From NCBI GenBank assembly GCA_020348905.1, contig CP070756.1, positions 2,172,526 to 2,205,786 on the forward strand: a DNA stretch of 33,261 nucleotides, written 5' to 3'. Within the stretch, counting starts at the first letter, position 1. Every line of letters begins with the position of its first letter. Below are positions 15,839 through 23,941 of the stretch, in pieces. Origin of the DNA: Candidatus Zixiibacteriota bacterium (GTDB taxonomy: Bacteria > Zixibacteria > MSB-5A5 > GN15 > FEB-12). The position numbers were made by a program, and so were the translations under genes. The notes under the pieces are model-generated. The model was not told where the DNA came from and did not search any database. It saw only the letters and a list, made by a program, of their open reading frames with translations.

Positions 15839-18439
15839 ATGTCAAAGAAGGTCTTAATTGGAGCAATCTGCTCATATTTTGCAATCCTCTTTTTTTGTAA
15901 CCCCGCCGCTGGTCGGGTAATACCGGAATTTGCCGGCGAGAAGGACCCTACCCTGTCGTCACTTACATTAACTCCCGCTTACGGCTCGGTGGGGCATCGC
16001 ATCGGCCAGATGGTTCTGTGTCTTAATAACAACGGAACTTTCGGAACCGGCTTCTCCAACTCAACGGCCGACTTCTTCACGGGCGAACCGGTGCCTTCAT
16101 GTGAGTTCCCCAAAGAGTCAAATACCAGGTACCTCTACGCGGCTGCCTTCTGGATTGGGGCCGTTGTCGGACGCGACACCCTTGTGTCATGCGCCGCCAC
16201 GGGATGGTCATGGGGTAGAGAATTCGCTCCTGATCAGATCGGCATCGGCGACATCGTCAAGCGATCCATGGGGTCGATCGACCCCACCCTGGCGGCCGAG
16301 GCCGTCAGTGAGGAAGATTACATCATGGTGTACATGGATACCATGACCAGTGGCGTCGAGCCCGATTACTACGGTCGACCGCATATCCCGCTTAATATCG
16401 AGGTAACCCAGAATTCCTATGCCTGGTCTTATTCGTACGCTGAAGATTTTGTCCTCTTTGATTACATCGTTCGCAATATCGGCTCAAACCACCTCGAAAA
16501 TGTATACATGGGCATCTATGTGGACGCCGACGTTTATTGGGGTCAAAGCAGTGCCGGCGGTGGCTATCGCGACGACATCTGCGGATTTGTCGAGGCCCTG
16601 CCGCATGAGAGCGATGGTTGCTTATTCTGGGACACGGTCAATATCGCCTGGATAGCCGATAACGACGGAGATCCCGATGGCGGTGTTTACGGCGAGCAAT
16701 CGGTGACGGGTGTAACCGGGACCCGGATCATCCGTACCCCGGGTGACTTTTTGGATGTTTCATTCAACTGGTGGATCAGCAACTCTTCCGCCGCATTGGA
16801 TTTTGGCCCTCGTGAGCGATCATTCCTGGGCCGGTTGGACGATGAATTCAGGGATTTCGGTACCGGTGGCCTGGGTACCCCCATGGGTGATGCCAACTCT
16901 TACTATCAAATGCGCAACATGGAGTTCGATTATGACCAGGTCTACACCGCTACCATAGGTGCCACCGATCCCGTGTGGCTTCAGCCACTTCAGGAGCTCG
17001 CCGGTGACTTCGCCAACGGTTTTGACACGCGCTACCTGCTCTCTTTCGGGCCTTTCGACATCTACCCCGGTGAGAGACTGCCGATATCATTCGCTTATGT
17101 AGCGGGAGCCGATTTTCACGTCGATCCGAACAACATCAATAACTTGCCCAACAATCCAGATCTGTACTACGATAATGTCGATTTTTCCGATCTTGGACTC
17201 AATGCCGCCTGGGCTGGCAGAATCTATGATAACCCCGGCGTCGACACCGACGATGATGGTGATTTTGGAAAGGTTCGTTTCTGCTGCAGCGACTCGACTG
17301 CCTACAGTCTCGATTCACTTGGTGACACCATCAACATCGAAGGCTTCGACAGTGAAGATTGTGAACTGATCTGGTATGAAGGCGACGGTGTCCCTGATTT
17401 CCGTGGTGCCTCACCTCCTCCCGCGCCCGAGTTCTGGCTCGAGCCACGCGTTGGCGAGATACGGGTGCGTATCAACGGCCAGCGTGCGGAAACCGCCAAG
17501 GATGTCTTCTCGCGTCGGATCGATTTTGAGGGATACCGGGTTTACGTTGGCCGCGACGAAAGAGAATCGAGCTTCAGCGTGGTTGGCTCCTACGACCGTG
17601 AGGACTACAACAAATTCGTCTGGGATGGATCCGATTTTACTCTATTCGATATTCCCTATACGCTGGACTCGCTCCGGTGCCTTTATGGCACGTCATGTCA
17701 GGATTCGTTGTTTGACCCCCTGGTATACAGCCGCGACAATCCCTATCGCCACCCGCTTTTCGCCGACTCGGTATTTTACTTTACTGCCCAGGATTTCAAC
17801 GTGGCCCAATTCGGATCGCTCACGCCAATACGTAAAATCTATCCGGAGCAGCCCTACCCATCGGCGTTGAACCCTGATTCAGCCCGGGCTGACGAGTTGA
17901 CCGAAGACGGCCGTCTCAAGTATTTCGAGTACGAAATAATCATCGAAGGCCTGCTGCCTACCGTACCGTATTACATTAATGTCACCGCCTTTGATTTCGG
18001 CTCGCCGGAGGCCGATCTGGAAGCCCTCGAAAGCGCCGTTACCCGCGGCGCACAGATAGCCTATGCTGATAAGACAGCCGGCGACGTTATGTCGGGCGGA
18101 CTTCAGGTATACGTATATCCCAACCCGTACCGGGCCGACGCCGACTACCGCGATCGCGGTTTTGAGGGCCGTATGGATGCCGACCGACCCGATGACCGTG
18201 TCCGCACGATCCATTTCGCCAACCTGCCGTCCCGGTGCACCATCACCGTATATTCCCTCGACGGTGACCTCGTGCGACAGATTGAACACGACGCCGATCC
18301 GAACGATCCCACCTCATCGCACGAGACGTGGAATCTCATCACCCGTAACACCCAGATGGTGGTATCCGGTCTCTATTATTGGGTAGTTGAAGCCGAGGAC
18401 GGTCAAACGCAAATCGGCAAGTTAGTTATAATCATGTGA
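15839..18439 (+). CDS. Large secreted protein P2 with FlgD-Ig/T9SS-type C-terminal domain (tandem paralog 2 of 5)
   Basis: An 866-residue protein of unknown function, the nearest relative of P1 and alignable along its whole length. The ATG at 15839 was chosen because AGGAAGG (15825-15831) lies 7 bases upstream and a signal peptide follows directly (core VLIGAICSYFAILFFCNPAAG). The open frame extends upstream to 15770 but that segment would bury the signal peptide. It has the same domain order as P1: N-terminal HRIGQMVLC block, DNDGDPDGG loop, DVSFNWWISN, DTDDDGDFGK acidic loop, fibronectin-III-like section and YPNPYR-type C-terminal module ending GKLVIIM. All P1 cysteine pairs are kept (DDICGF with DGCLF; RFCC with DCELIW; RCLYGTSCQD). 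A repeat-rich DNA relationship with P1 is visible at the 3' end, where long stretches are nearly identical. Confidence 0.85.
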   Translation: MSKKVLIGAICSYFAILFFCNPAAGRVIPEFAGEKDPTLSSLTLTPAYGSVGHRIGQMVLCLNNNGTFGTGFSNSTADFFTGEPVPSCEFPKESNTRYLYAAAFWIGAVVGRDTLVSCAATGWSWGREFAPDQIGIGDIVKRSMGSIDPTLAAEAVSEEDYIMVYMDTMTSGVEPDYYGRPHIPLNIEVTQNSYAWSYSYAEDFVLFDYIVRNIGSNHLENVYMGIYVDADVYWGQSSAGGGYRDDICGFVEALPHESDGCLFWDTVNIAWIADNDGDPDGGVYGEQSVTGVTGTRIIRTPGDFLDVSFNWWISNSSAALDFGPRERSFLGRLDDEFRDFGTGGLGTPMGDANSYYQMRNMEFDYDQVYTATIGATDPVWLQPLQELAGDFANGFDTRYLLSFGPFDIYPGERLPISFAYVAGADFHVDPNNINNLPNNPDLYYDNVDFSDLGLNAAWAGRIYDNPGVDTDDDGDFGKVRFCCSDSTAYSLDSLGDTINIEGFDSEDCELIWYEGDGVPDFRGASPPPAPEFWLEPRVGEIRVRINGQRAETAKDVFSRRIDFEGYRVYVGRDERESSFSVVGSYDREDYNKFVWDGSDFTLFDIPYTLDSLRCLYGTSCQDSLFDPLVYSRDNPYRHPLFADSVFYFTAQDFNVAQFGSLTPIRKIYPEQPYPSALNPDSARADELTEDGRLKYFEYEIIIEGLLPTVPYYINVTAFDFGSPEADLEALESAVTRGAQIAYADKTAGDVMSGGLQVYVYPNPYRADADYRDRGFEGRMDADRPDDRVRTIHFANLPSRCTITVYSLDGDLVRQIEHDADPNDPTSSHETWNLITRNTQMVVSGLYYWVVEAEDGQTQIGKLVIIM

Positions 18440-18595
18440 GTATTTGGCGTCACTCCGGGCGCAGTTTTCGCTGTTGACCGGTATGCGCCGGCGACACCGC
18501 ATCCCAGACGGCAGATTCTGCGCGGAGCATCCCGGTCAAGGGTGTAGAGTCGTCCCAACCAGCCAATTTCCAATATCTTAGCTCTGCCGGAAGAC

Positions 18596-18628
18596 TCCCA
18601 TTCGGGACCGGCCGGCCCGGGATTTTTT
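18596..18628 (+). terminator. Probable intrinsic terminator after P2
   Basis: A GC-rich hairpin with CGGG (18603-18606) and CC (18608-18609) pairs with GG (18614-18615) and CCCG (18616-18619) around a GGCC loop, with one bulged A. TCCC/GGGA may extend it outward as an alternative pairing. Six T follow at 18623-18628. The stem is imperfect but the hairpin plus T-run is typical. Confidence 0.65.
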
Positions 18629-18640
18629 GCCTGAAATATC

Positions 18641-18671
18641 TTGCTAACGAAATCAAAATATTGTAACTTTA
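18641..18671 (+). promoter_or_regulatory. Possible promoter of the P3-P4-P5 operon
   Basis: TTG at 18641-18643 lies 20 bases before TAACTTTA (18664-18671). This is one mismatch away from the TTG...TAnnTTTG pattern known for Bacteroidetes vegetative promoters, with the correct spacing. A sigma70 reading (TTGCTA, 17 bases, TAACTT) is also possible but poor. Only position between a terminator and the next gene makes it credible. Confidence 0.3.
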
Positions 18672-18679
18672 CGGCTTAA

Positions 18680-18710
18680 AACTTCAGGCGGTTTTCCGCC
18701 AAGTTTTATT
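18680..18710 (+). promoter_or_regulatory. Leader stem-loop before P3
   Basis: AACTT (18680-18684), two bulged bases, GGCGG (18687-18691), a TTTT loop, CCGCC (18696-18700) and AAGTT (18701-18705) form a ten-pair stem, followed by the T-rich TTATT. It lies about 65 bases before the P3 start. It may be a leader attenuator or a second terminator for P2; the sequence alone does not decide. Confidence 0.5.
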
Positions 18711-18773
18711 TAAACCAAACCAAGAGGATGAACGTCACAACTAAAAAACTTCCAAACTCAGAGTGTGAGAACC

Positions 18774-21326
18774 ATGAAAATTTTCAAAATCGTTGCGGTT
18801 ATTATCCTATTTGCACTGTTATTTTCCGGCTCGGCCTTCGGCCGCTGGTCACTGGAACTCGATGCTAAAAACAATGCGGCTACATCTCCCCTGGGCGCTG
18901 TAGACCCGGCCTATTGCACTGTATCGCATCGCATTGGCCAACTGGTGCTGGCGGTCAGCAACAAGGGTGTCTTGGCCGGCGTAACGGCCTGGTCAGATCC
19001 AACCGACTGCATCACAGGAGCCCAAAACAGGGATGCCGAATATCCCAAGGAATCCGCTATCGACTACTGCTTCGCATGCTGTTTCTGGATTGGGGCCGTA
19101 GTCGGACGTGACACGATGGTTTCCACCGGGGCGGATGGATGGATATCCAATTCCGAGGAGTTCCGTCCCGCCTACGAACCTTTCGGAAACCTCATCTACC
19201 GGAGCATTCGCTTCCCGGAACAGCCCGACCTCTTCGAGGGTGCTATCTCCGAGGAAGACTACATAGCAGTCTACTCTGATACCGCCGCATATGTGGATGA
19301 TAATGCCTGGGATGGCCTGCCCCACCGGCCTCTCAATATCGAAGTGACCCAGCGGTCTTTCGCCTGGTCCTATTCTTACGCCGAAGACTTCATTCTCTTT
19401 GACTACGAGATCAGGAACATTGGTGTGACGACCCTTGAAGATGTTTATATGGGTTTCTACAACGACAGTGACGTCGGCCTAAGGATCGACCAGCAGAGAC
19501 ACACCGACGACATCTGCGGATTCAGGGAAACCTTTACCAGTCTCTACGAAGGAGTATGCGAGTTCGAGGACACCGTAAACATCGCTTACATTGCTGACAA
19601 CGACGGCGACCCCGAAGGTGGCATTTATACCGATATCTCCTGCCCTGACGTAACTGGCATGAGAATCGTACGTACTCCGGCCGATGAACTCAATGTTTCT
19701 TTTAACTGGTGGATATCCAACGGCGATCCGGGAGCCGATTTCGGCCCCCGTGAGCGCGACGGCATCGGCCGTTGGCCCGAGGAATTCCGGGATTTTGGCA
19801 CCGGCGGTCTGGGTACACCGGAGGGTGACTACAACAAGTACTTCCAGCTGATGAACCAGGAATTCGACTTTGATCAGATTGAGTCCGCCACTATCGGGCC
19901 AACCGATGCCACCTGGCTCTATCCACCGCAGGAAGATATCGCCGACGTCGCCAATGGTTTCGACACCCGCTACCTCCTGTCATTCGGTCCTTTTGACATC
20001 GAACCGGGCCAGCGCCTGCCGATATCGTTCGCGTACGTTGCCGGGCAGGGATTCCATCAGGACCCGAACAATGTGAACAACCTCCCTTATAACCCGGATA
20101 TCTACTACGCCAACCTTGATTTTTCCGACCTGGCTCTAAACTCTACCTGGGCCGGCCGGGTATATGATAACCCCGGGGTGGACACCGATGGAGACGACAA
20201 CTTCGGCGAATTCCGGGTATGTTATTTCGACGTCGACAGCACCCAGGCCGATACTATCTGGTATAAAGGCGACGGGGTTCCTGATTTCCGTGGTGCCTCT
20301 CCTCCGCCGGCACCCGTCACCTGGCTGGAACCAGCCGTAGGCGGAATCAGGGTACGTTTCAACGGGTATCGTTCGGAAACCACCAGGGACGTCTTCTCCC
20401 GCATTGCCGACTGGGAAGGCTATCGAGTCTATGTTAGCCGCGATGAGCGCGAAGGAAGTTTCAGTGTGGTGGCCTCCTACGACAGGGAGGATTACAACAA
20501 GTATGTATATAATCCGGAGATGCTCCCCGAAGCCGGCTTTGAGCTGCGCGATATACCGTTTACGCTCGATTCTCTTCGGGCATTGTACGGTGACACTTTC
20601 GATCCGATGGCCCATAACCAGTCCAACCCCTTCCAGCACCCGGAGCATGTCGATTCACTGTTCTATTTCGAGCCACAGGATTTCAACGCCTCCGAGCTCG
20701 GCCGGGATACGCCCATCCGAAAGGTATACCCGGACCAGCCCTTCCCATCCAGTGAATTCATTGAAGAAATGGATCCGAGTGAGCTGACCGATGACGGCTA
20801 CATGAAGTATTACGAGTACGAGCTAGTTATTGACAGCCTGCTTCCCTCGGTCGAATGGTACGTGAGCGTAACTGCCTTCGACTTCGGCTCGCCGGAGTCG
20901 GACCTGCAGGCATTGGAATCGGCCAAATCGGTCGATGCTAAGGCGGCCTATCCGCTCAGTTCAGCGGAATTGGTGCAGAGCCAGAATCTAAAAGTTTTTA
21001 TATATCCAAATCCTTATAGGGCTGATGCCGGTTATCGCAGTGACGGGTTTGAGGGAAGAATGGATACGGACCGTCCCGATGACCGGGTACGCGAGATTCA
21101 TTTCGCTAATCTGCCTCCTAGGTGCACAATTAGAATATACTCGCTTGATGGTGACCTTGTGCGCGAATTGGAGCACGACGTTGATCCGTCCGACCCCGAA
21201 TCGACTCACCACATCTGGGATATGATCACAAGAAACACCCAAATGGTGGTCTCGGGCATCTACTTCTGGACGGTAGAAGCAGACAACGGCGAAACTCAGA
21301 TTGGCAAGCTAGTCGTCATCATGTAA
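18774..21326 (+). CDS. Large secreted protein P3 with FlgD-Ig/T9SS-type C-terminal domain (tandem paralog 3 of 5)
   Basis: An 850-residue protein of unknown function, more distant from P1 and P2 than they are from each other. The ATG at 18774 starts directly on a signal peptide (MKIFKIVAVIILFALL..., probable cleavage after SAFG); the GTG three codons earlier is possible. No good ribosome binding site is seen for either. The shared core is intact: SHRIGQLVLAV, FAWSYSYAEDFILFDYEI, DNDGDPEGG, NVSFNWWISN, DTDGDDNFGE, WEGYRVYVSRDER and a YPNPYR C-terminal module ending GKLVVIM. Cysteines differ: the pair in RCLYGASC is replaced by RALYGDTF, and the CC...C loop is reduced to a single cysteine in RVCYFD. 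A new cluster CFACC appears near residue 100. It is followed after 4 bases by P4, pointing to an operon. Confidence 0.85.
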   Translation: MKIFKIVAVIILFALLFSGSAFGRWSLELDAKNNAATSPLGAVDPAYCTVSHRIGQLVLAVSNKGVLAGVTAWSDPTDCITGAQNRDAEYPKESAIDYCFACCFWIGAVVGRDTMVSTGADGWISNSEEFRPAYEPFGNLIYRSIRFPEQPDLFEGAISEEDYIAVYSDTAAYVDDNAWDGLPHRPLNIEVTQRSFAWSYSYAEDFILFDYEIRNIGVTTLEDVYMGFYNDSDVGLRIDQQRHTDDICGFRETFTSLYEGVCEFEDTVNIAYIADNDGDPEGGIYTDISCPDVTGMRIVRTPADELNVSFNWWISNGDPGADFGPRERDGIGRWPEEFRDFGTGGLGTPEGDYNKYFQLMNQEFDFDQIESATIGPTDATWLYPPQEDIADVANGFDTRYLLSFGPFDIEPGQRLPISFAYVAGQGFHQDPNNVNNLPYNPDIYYANLDFSDLALNSTWAGRVYDNPGVDTDGDDNFGEFRVCYFDVDSTQADTIWYKGDGVPDFRGASPPPAPVTWLEPAVGGIRVRFNGYRSETTRDVFSRIADWEGYRVYVSRDEREGSFSVVASYDREDYNKYVYNPEMLPEAGFELRDIPFTLDSLRALYGDTFDPMAHNQSNPFQHPEHVDSLFYFEPQDFNASELGRDTPIRKVYPDQPFPSSEFIEEMDPSELTDDGYMKYYEYELVIDSLLPSVEWYVSVTAFDFGSPESDLQALESAKSVDAKAAYPLSSAELVQSQNLKVFIYPNPYRADAGYRSDGFEGRMDTDRPDDRVREIHFANLPPRCTIRIYSLDGDLVRELEHDVDPSDPESTHHIWDMITRNTQMVVSGIYFWTVEADNGETQIGKLVVIM

Positions 21327-21330
21327 GACC

Positions 21331-23934
21331 ATGATGAACCAATCGTTCTTCAAAAAGAACCGCCGGAAAGTGGTGCTTCCGGCGGTCCTTGTGTTACTTT
21401 TTAACGCCGTGGGTGCCGATTTGGCCTTCACCCGCGACGCTAAACTGGAGCGTCTCGAGAGGATTAAGGACTACTCTGTAACTCACACGTCGTCCTCCGC
21501 ACCTATTATCGAGTACGCCGCCCACCGGCAGGGCAAGATGGCTCTACTTATCGGCAACAACGGAACCTTTGGATCTGAGGGAGCCAGTCCTATAGATGTT
21601 TTGACGGGCGAGAATCACCCGGCCTGCGTATATCCCAAAAACAGCGACCTGGTTTACCTGTGGGTCGCCGCTCTGTGGGTCGGAGCCGTCGTGGGACGAG
21701 ATACGGCGGTGAGTGTCGGATCCGAGGACTGGTACTGCGCTCATGAATTCTGGCCCGACATGCCTCCCTTTGGCGAATTTGAGTTCCAGTCAATAAATAA
21801 CTCCAGCCCGTTTTACTCTGAAGATGCTTACTCGGAGCAAGATATCATCTGTCGCTATACCGACACCATTTCCGACCGAAATGTAACCGATCCGGATGAA
21901 TGCGATCCCGGTTCTCACATCCCCTTAAATATCAAGTCGACCCAGCGGTCGATGTCCTGGAGCTATGAATATGCCGACGATTTCATTCTCTTTGACTACC
22001 AGATAGAAAATATCGGAAGAGATCGCCTCCGTGAGGTCTACATGGGTATCTGGGTGGACGGCGATGTCTGGCACGTTAATAATCAGGATTCCGATCACTG
22101 GACCGATGACCTGGTTGGTTTCTATCAGTCCCATCCGGCCCCGGAGGGCTGTGGTTTTGTGGACACCATTAACATTGCCTACCACAGCGATAACGATGGT
22201 GACCCTATCGACGGCCAATGGAATGATGAATCGCCGAGATCGGCCGTCGGAGTGCGGGTGGTGCGCACACCGTCGGACTCGCTGAAGTATTCCTATAACT
22301 GGTGGATCGTAACCTACGGTGACCCGAGCCGGGATTTCGGCCCCCGCCAGAGAGAAACACCGGACGATCCTTTCCGTGACCTCGACGGCCGCCTGGGTCC
22401 CCCGGTGGGTGACGAGAACAAATACTATGTTCTCAAGCACGACGAGTTCGATTACGATCTGCTTTTTACAGCTATCGACCACAGCGATAGCGGTCGGGGA
22501 TGGCTGCCTCCACCGGAAAATGCCGAGAACTACGCCGACGGCTACGATGTTCGCAATCTGCTCTCGTTCGGACCGTTCGAAATTGACCCCGGCGAGAAAC
22601 TGCCCATTTCGTTCGCCTGGATCGGGGGGGAAAATATTCACGTCAATCCTGATGATTTTGAAGATTTCAACCCGTACCGGCCTTCGCTCTTCTACGAAAA
22701 GCTCAATTTTGCACCACTGGCTCTCAACTCCCGCTGGGCCTCGTGGATCTACGACAACCCCGGCGTCGATACCGATGGCGATGGCGACAGCGGGCAGTAT
22801 CGCATCTGCTGTTACGATACTACCGTTTCCGACACCGGCCTGGTCTTTGGCAGGTGCGATACCTCCTGGCATAAAGGCGACGGTGTCCCCGACTTCCGCG
22901 GCGCCTCGCCGCCTCCTGCTCCCGAAGTGCGGGTTGAACCGGAAGTGGGTACCCTCCACGTGAGATTTAACGGCCTGTTAACCGAAACTACCGAGGACTA
23001 CTTCGCCAAGAACGTCGATTTCGAAGGCTATCGCGTCTACCTGAGCCGTGATGAACGCCCCTCGAGTTTCTATATGGTAGGCTCGTATGACCGGGAAGAT
23101 TTCAACAAGTACGTGTGGAATCTCGAAGAGGAAACATTCCGACTGTATGACATTCCTTTCACCCGCGACGAGTTGCAGTTGCTGTATGGTGACCCTCTCG
23201 GCATAGAAGATTTTGATCCACTGGTCTTCACCAGGGACAATCCTTACCGGCATCCTGATTTTTCCGATTCGGTCTACTTTTTCGTGACACAGGACTTTAA
23301 TCAGTCTGAGTTCGGAGTAAACACGCCCATTCGCAAGGTCTATCCTGACCAGCCATACCCCTCTAATCTGAACCCGCAACAGGCCCTGCCCGAGGAGCTG
23401 ACCGAAGACGGTCGGCTAAAGTACTTCGAATACGAGATGACGGTTGAGAACGTGCTTCCCACGGTTCCATATTATGTCAGCGTAACGTCCTTTGATTTCG
23501 GTTCGCCCGAGATCGGCATGGCACCGCTGGAATCATCGGTACTAAATAACTCTATTGTTGCCTACCCTTTGGCCTCGGTCGATGACGTCCTCGAGAACGA
23601 CCTCAAAGTATACGTGTATCCCAACCCGTACCGTACCGATGCTCAGTATGAGGCGGGTGGATTTGAGAATCGTCGCGGAACCGAATCCGAAGATCGTATG
23701 CGCAGGATTCATTTCGCCAATCTGCCCCCCGTGTGTAAGATATACATATACTCTCTTGACGGTGACTTGGTGCGGGAAATCGATCATAATTTCCCTGAAG
23801 GGGGGCCGGAGGCGATGCACGATACCTGGAACCTTATTACCCGCAACACGCAGGCCGCTGTCAGCGGTTTGTACTACTGGGTGGTCGAGTCCGAATATGG
23901 CACCCAGATGGGCAAATTCGTCATAATCAAGTAG
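21331..23934 (+). CDS. Large secreted protein P4 with FlgD-Ig/T9SS-type C-terminal domain (tandem paralog 4 of 5)
   Basis: An 867-residue protein of unknown function. Two adjacent ATGs (21331, 21334) start it only 4 bases after the P3 stop, so translation is probably coupled. The N-terminus is basic (FKKNRRK) with a hydrophobic core VVLPAVLVLLFNAVGA, a signal peptide. Compared with P1-P3 it has the subgroup features RSMSWSYEYADDFILFDYQI, the acidic loop SDNDGDPIDG, NWWIVTYGDPSRDFGPRQ, HSDSGRGWLPPPE and a second acidic loop DTDGDGDSGQ followed by CC and a DTGLVFGRC insertion. The fibronectin-III-like section and the YPNPYR module, ending GKFVIIK, are present. The cysteine pair of the RCLYGASC region is absent. 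It is most similar to P5, seven bases downstream. Confidence 0.85.
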   Translation: MMNQSFFKKNRRKVVLPAVLVLLFNAVGADLAFTRDAKLERLERIKDYSVTHTSSSAPIIEYAAHRQGKMALLIGNNGTFGSEGASPIDVLTGENHPACVYPKNSDLVYLWVAALWVGAVVGRDTAVSVGSEDWYCAHEFWPDMPPFGEFEFQSINNSSPFYSEDAYSEQDIICRYTDTISDRNVTDPDECDPGSHIPLNIKSTQRSMSWSYEYADDFILFDYQIENIGRDRLREVYMGIWVDGDVWHVNNQDSDHWTDDLVGFYQSHPAPEGCGFVDTINIAYHSDNDGDPIDGQWNDESPRSAVGVRVVRTPSDSLKYSYNWWIVTYGDPSRDFGPRQRETPDDPFRDLDGRLGPPVGDENKYYVLKHDEFDYDLLFTAIDHSDSGRGWLPPPENAENYADGYDVRNLLSFGPFEIDPGEKLPISFAWIGGENIHVNPDDFEDFNPYRPSLFYEKLNFAPLALNSRWASWIYDNPGVDTDGDGDSGQYRICCYDTTVSDTGLVFGRCDTSWHKGDGVPDFRGASPPPAPEVRVEPEVGTLHVRFNGLLTETTEDYFAKNVDFEGYRVYLSRDERPSSFYMVGSYDREDFNKYVWNLEEETFRLYDIPFTRDELQLLYGDPLGIEDFDPLVFTRDNPYRHPDFSDSVYFFVTQDFNQSEFGVNTPIRKVYPDQPYPSNLNPQQALPEELTEDGRLKYFEYEMTVENVLPTVPYYVSVTSFDFGSPEIGMAPLESSVLNNSIVAYPLASVDDVLENDLKVYVYPNPYRTDAQYEAGGFENRRGTESEDRMRRIHFANLPPVCKIYIYSLDGDLVREIDHNFPEGGPEAMHDTWNLITRNTQAAVSGLYYWVVESEYGTQMGKFVIIK

Positions 23935-23941
23935 TACCACG

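Larger units (their letters stand above)
18440..18773 (+). other. Non-coding region between P2 and P3
   Basis: These 334 bases hold no supported gene. In order they contain ~155 bases without recognisable signal, a GC-rich hairpin followed by a T-run (18596-18628), an AT-rich stretch with a possible promoter (18641-18671), a second stem-loop (18680-18705) and a purine-rich leader before the P3 ATG. The layout suggests that P2 transcription ends here and that P3-P4-P5 start anew. Confidence 0.5.

Noticed and set aside
18722-18730. AAGAGG followed at once by an ATG, a possible leader peptide before P3
   Set aside because: The purine stretch touches the ATG with no spacing, and the frame runs into the P3 gene in another phase with no meaningful product.
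21925-22959. A 344-codon open frame antisense to P4, with a similar 284-codon frame antisense to P5 (24548-25402)
   Set aside because: Both are antisense to the same part of two paralogs, have valine/isoleucine-rich low-information sequences, and exist because the sense codons rarely create stops in that frame. No ribosome binding site or family pattern was seen.
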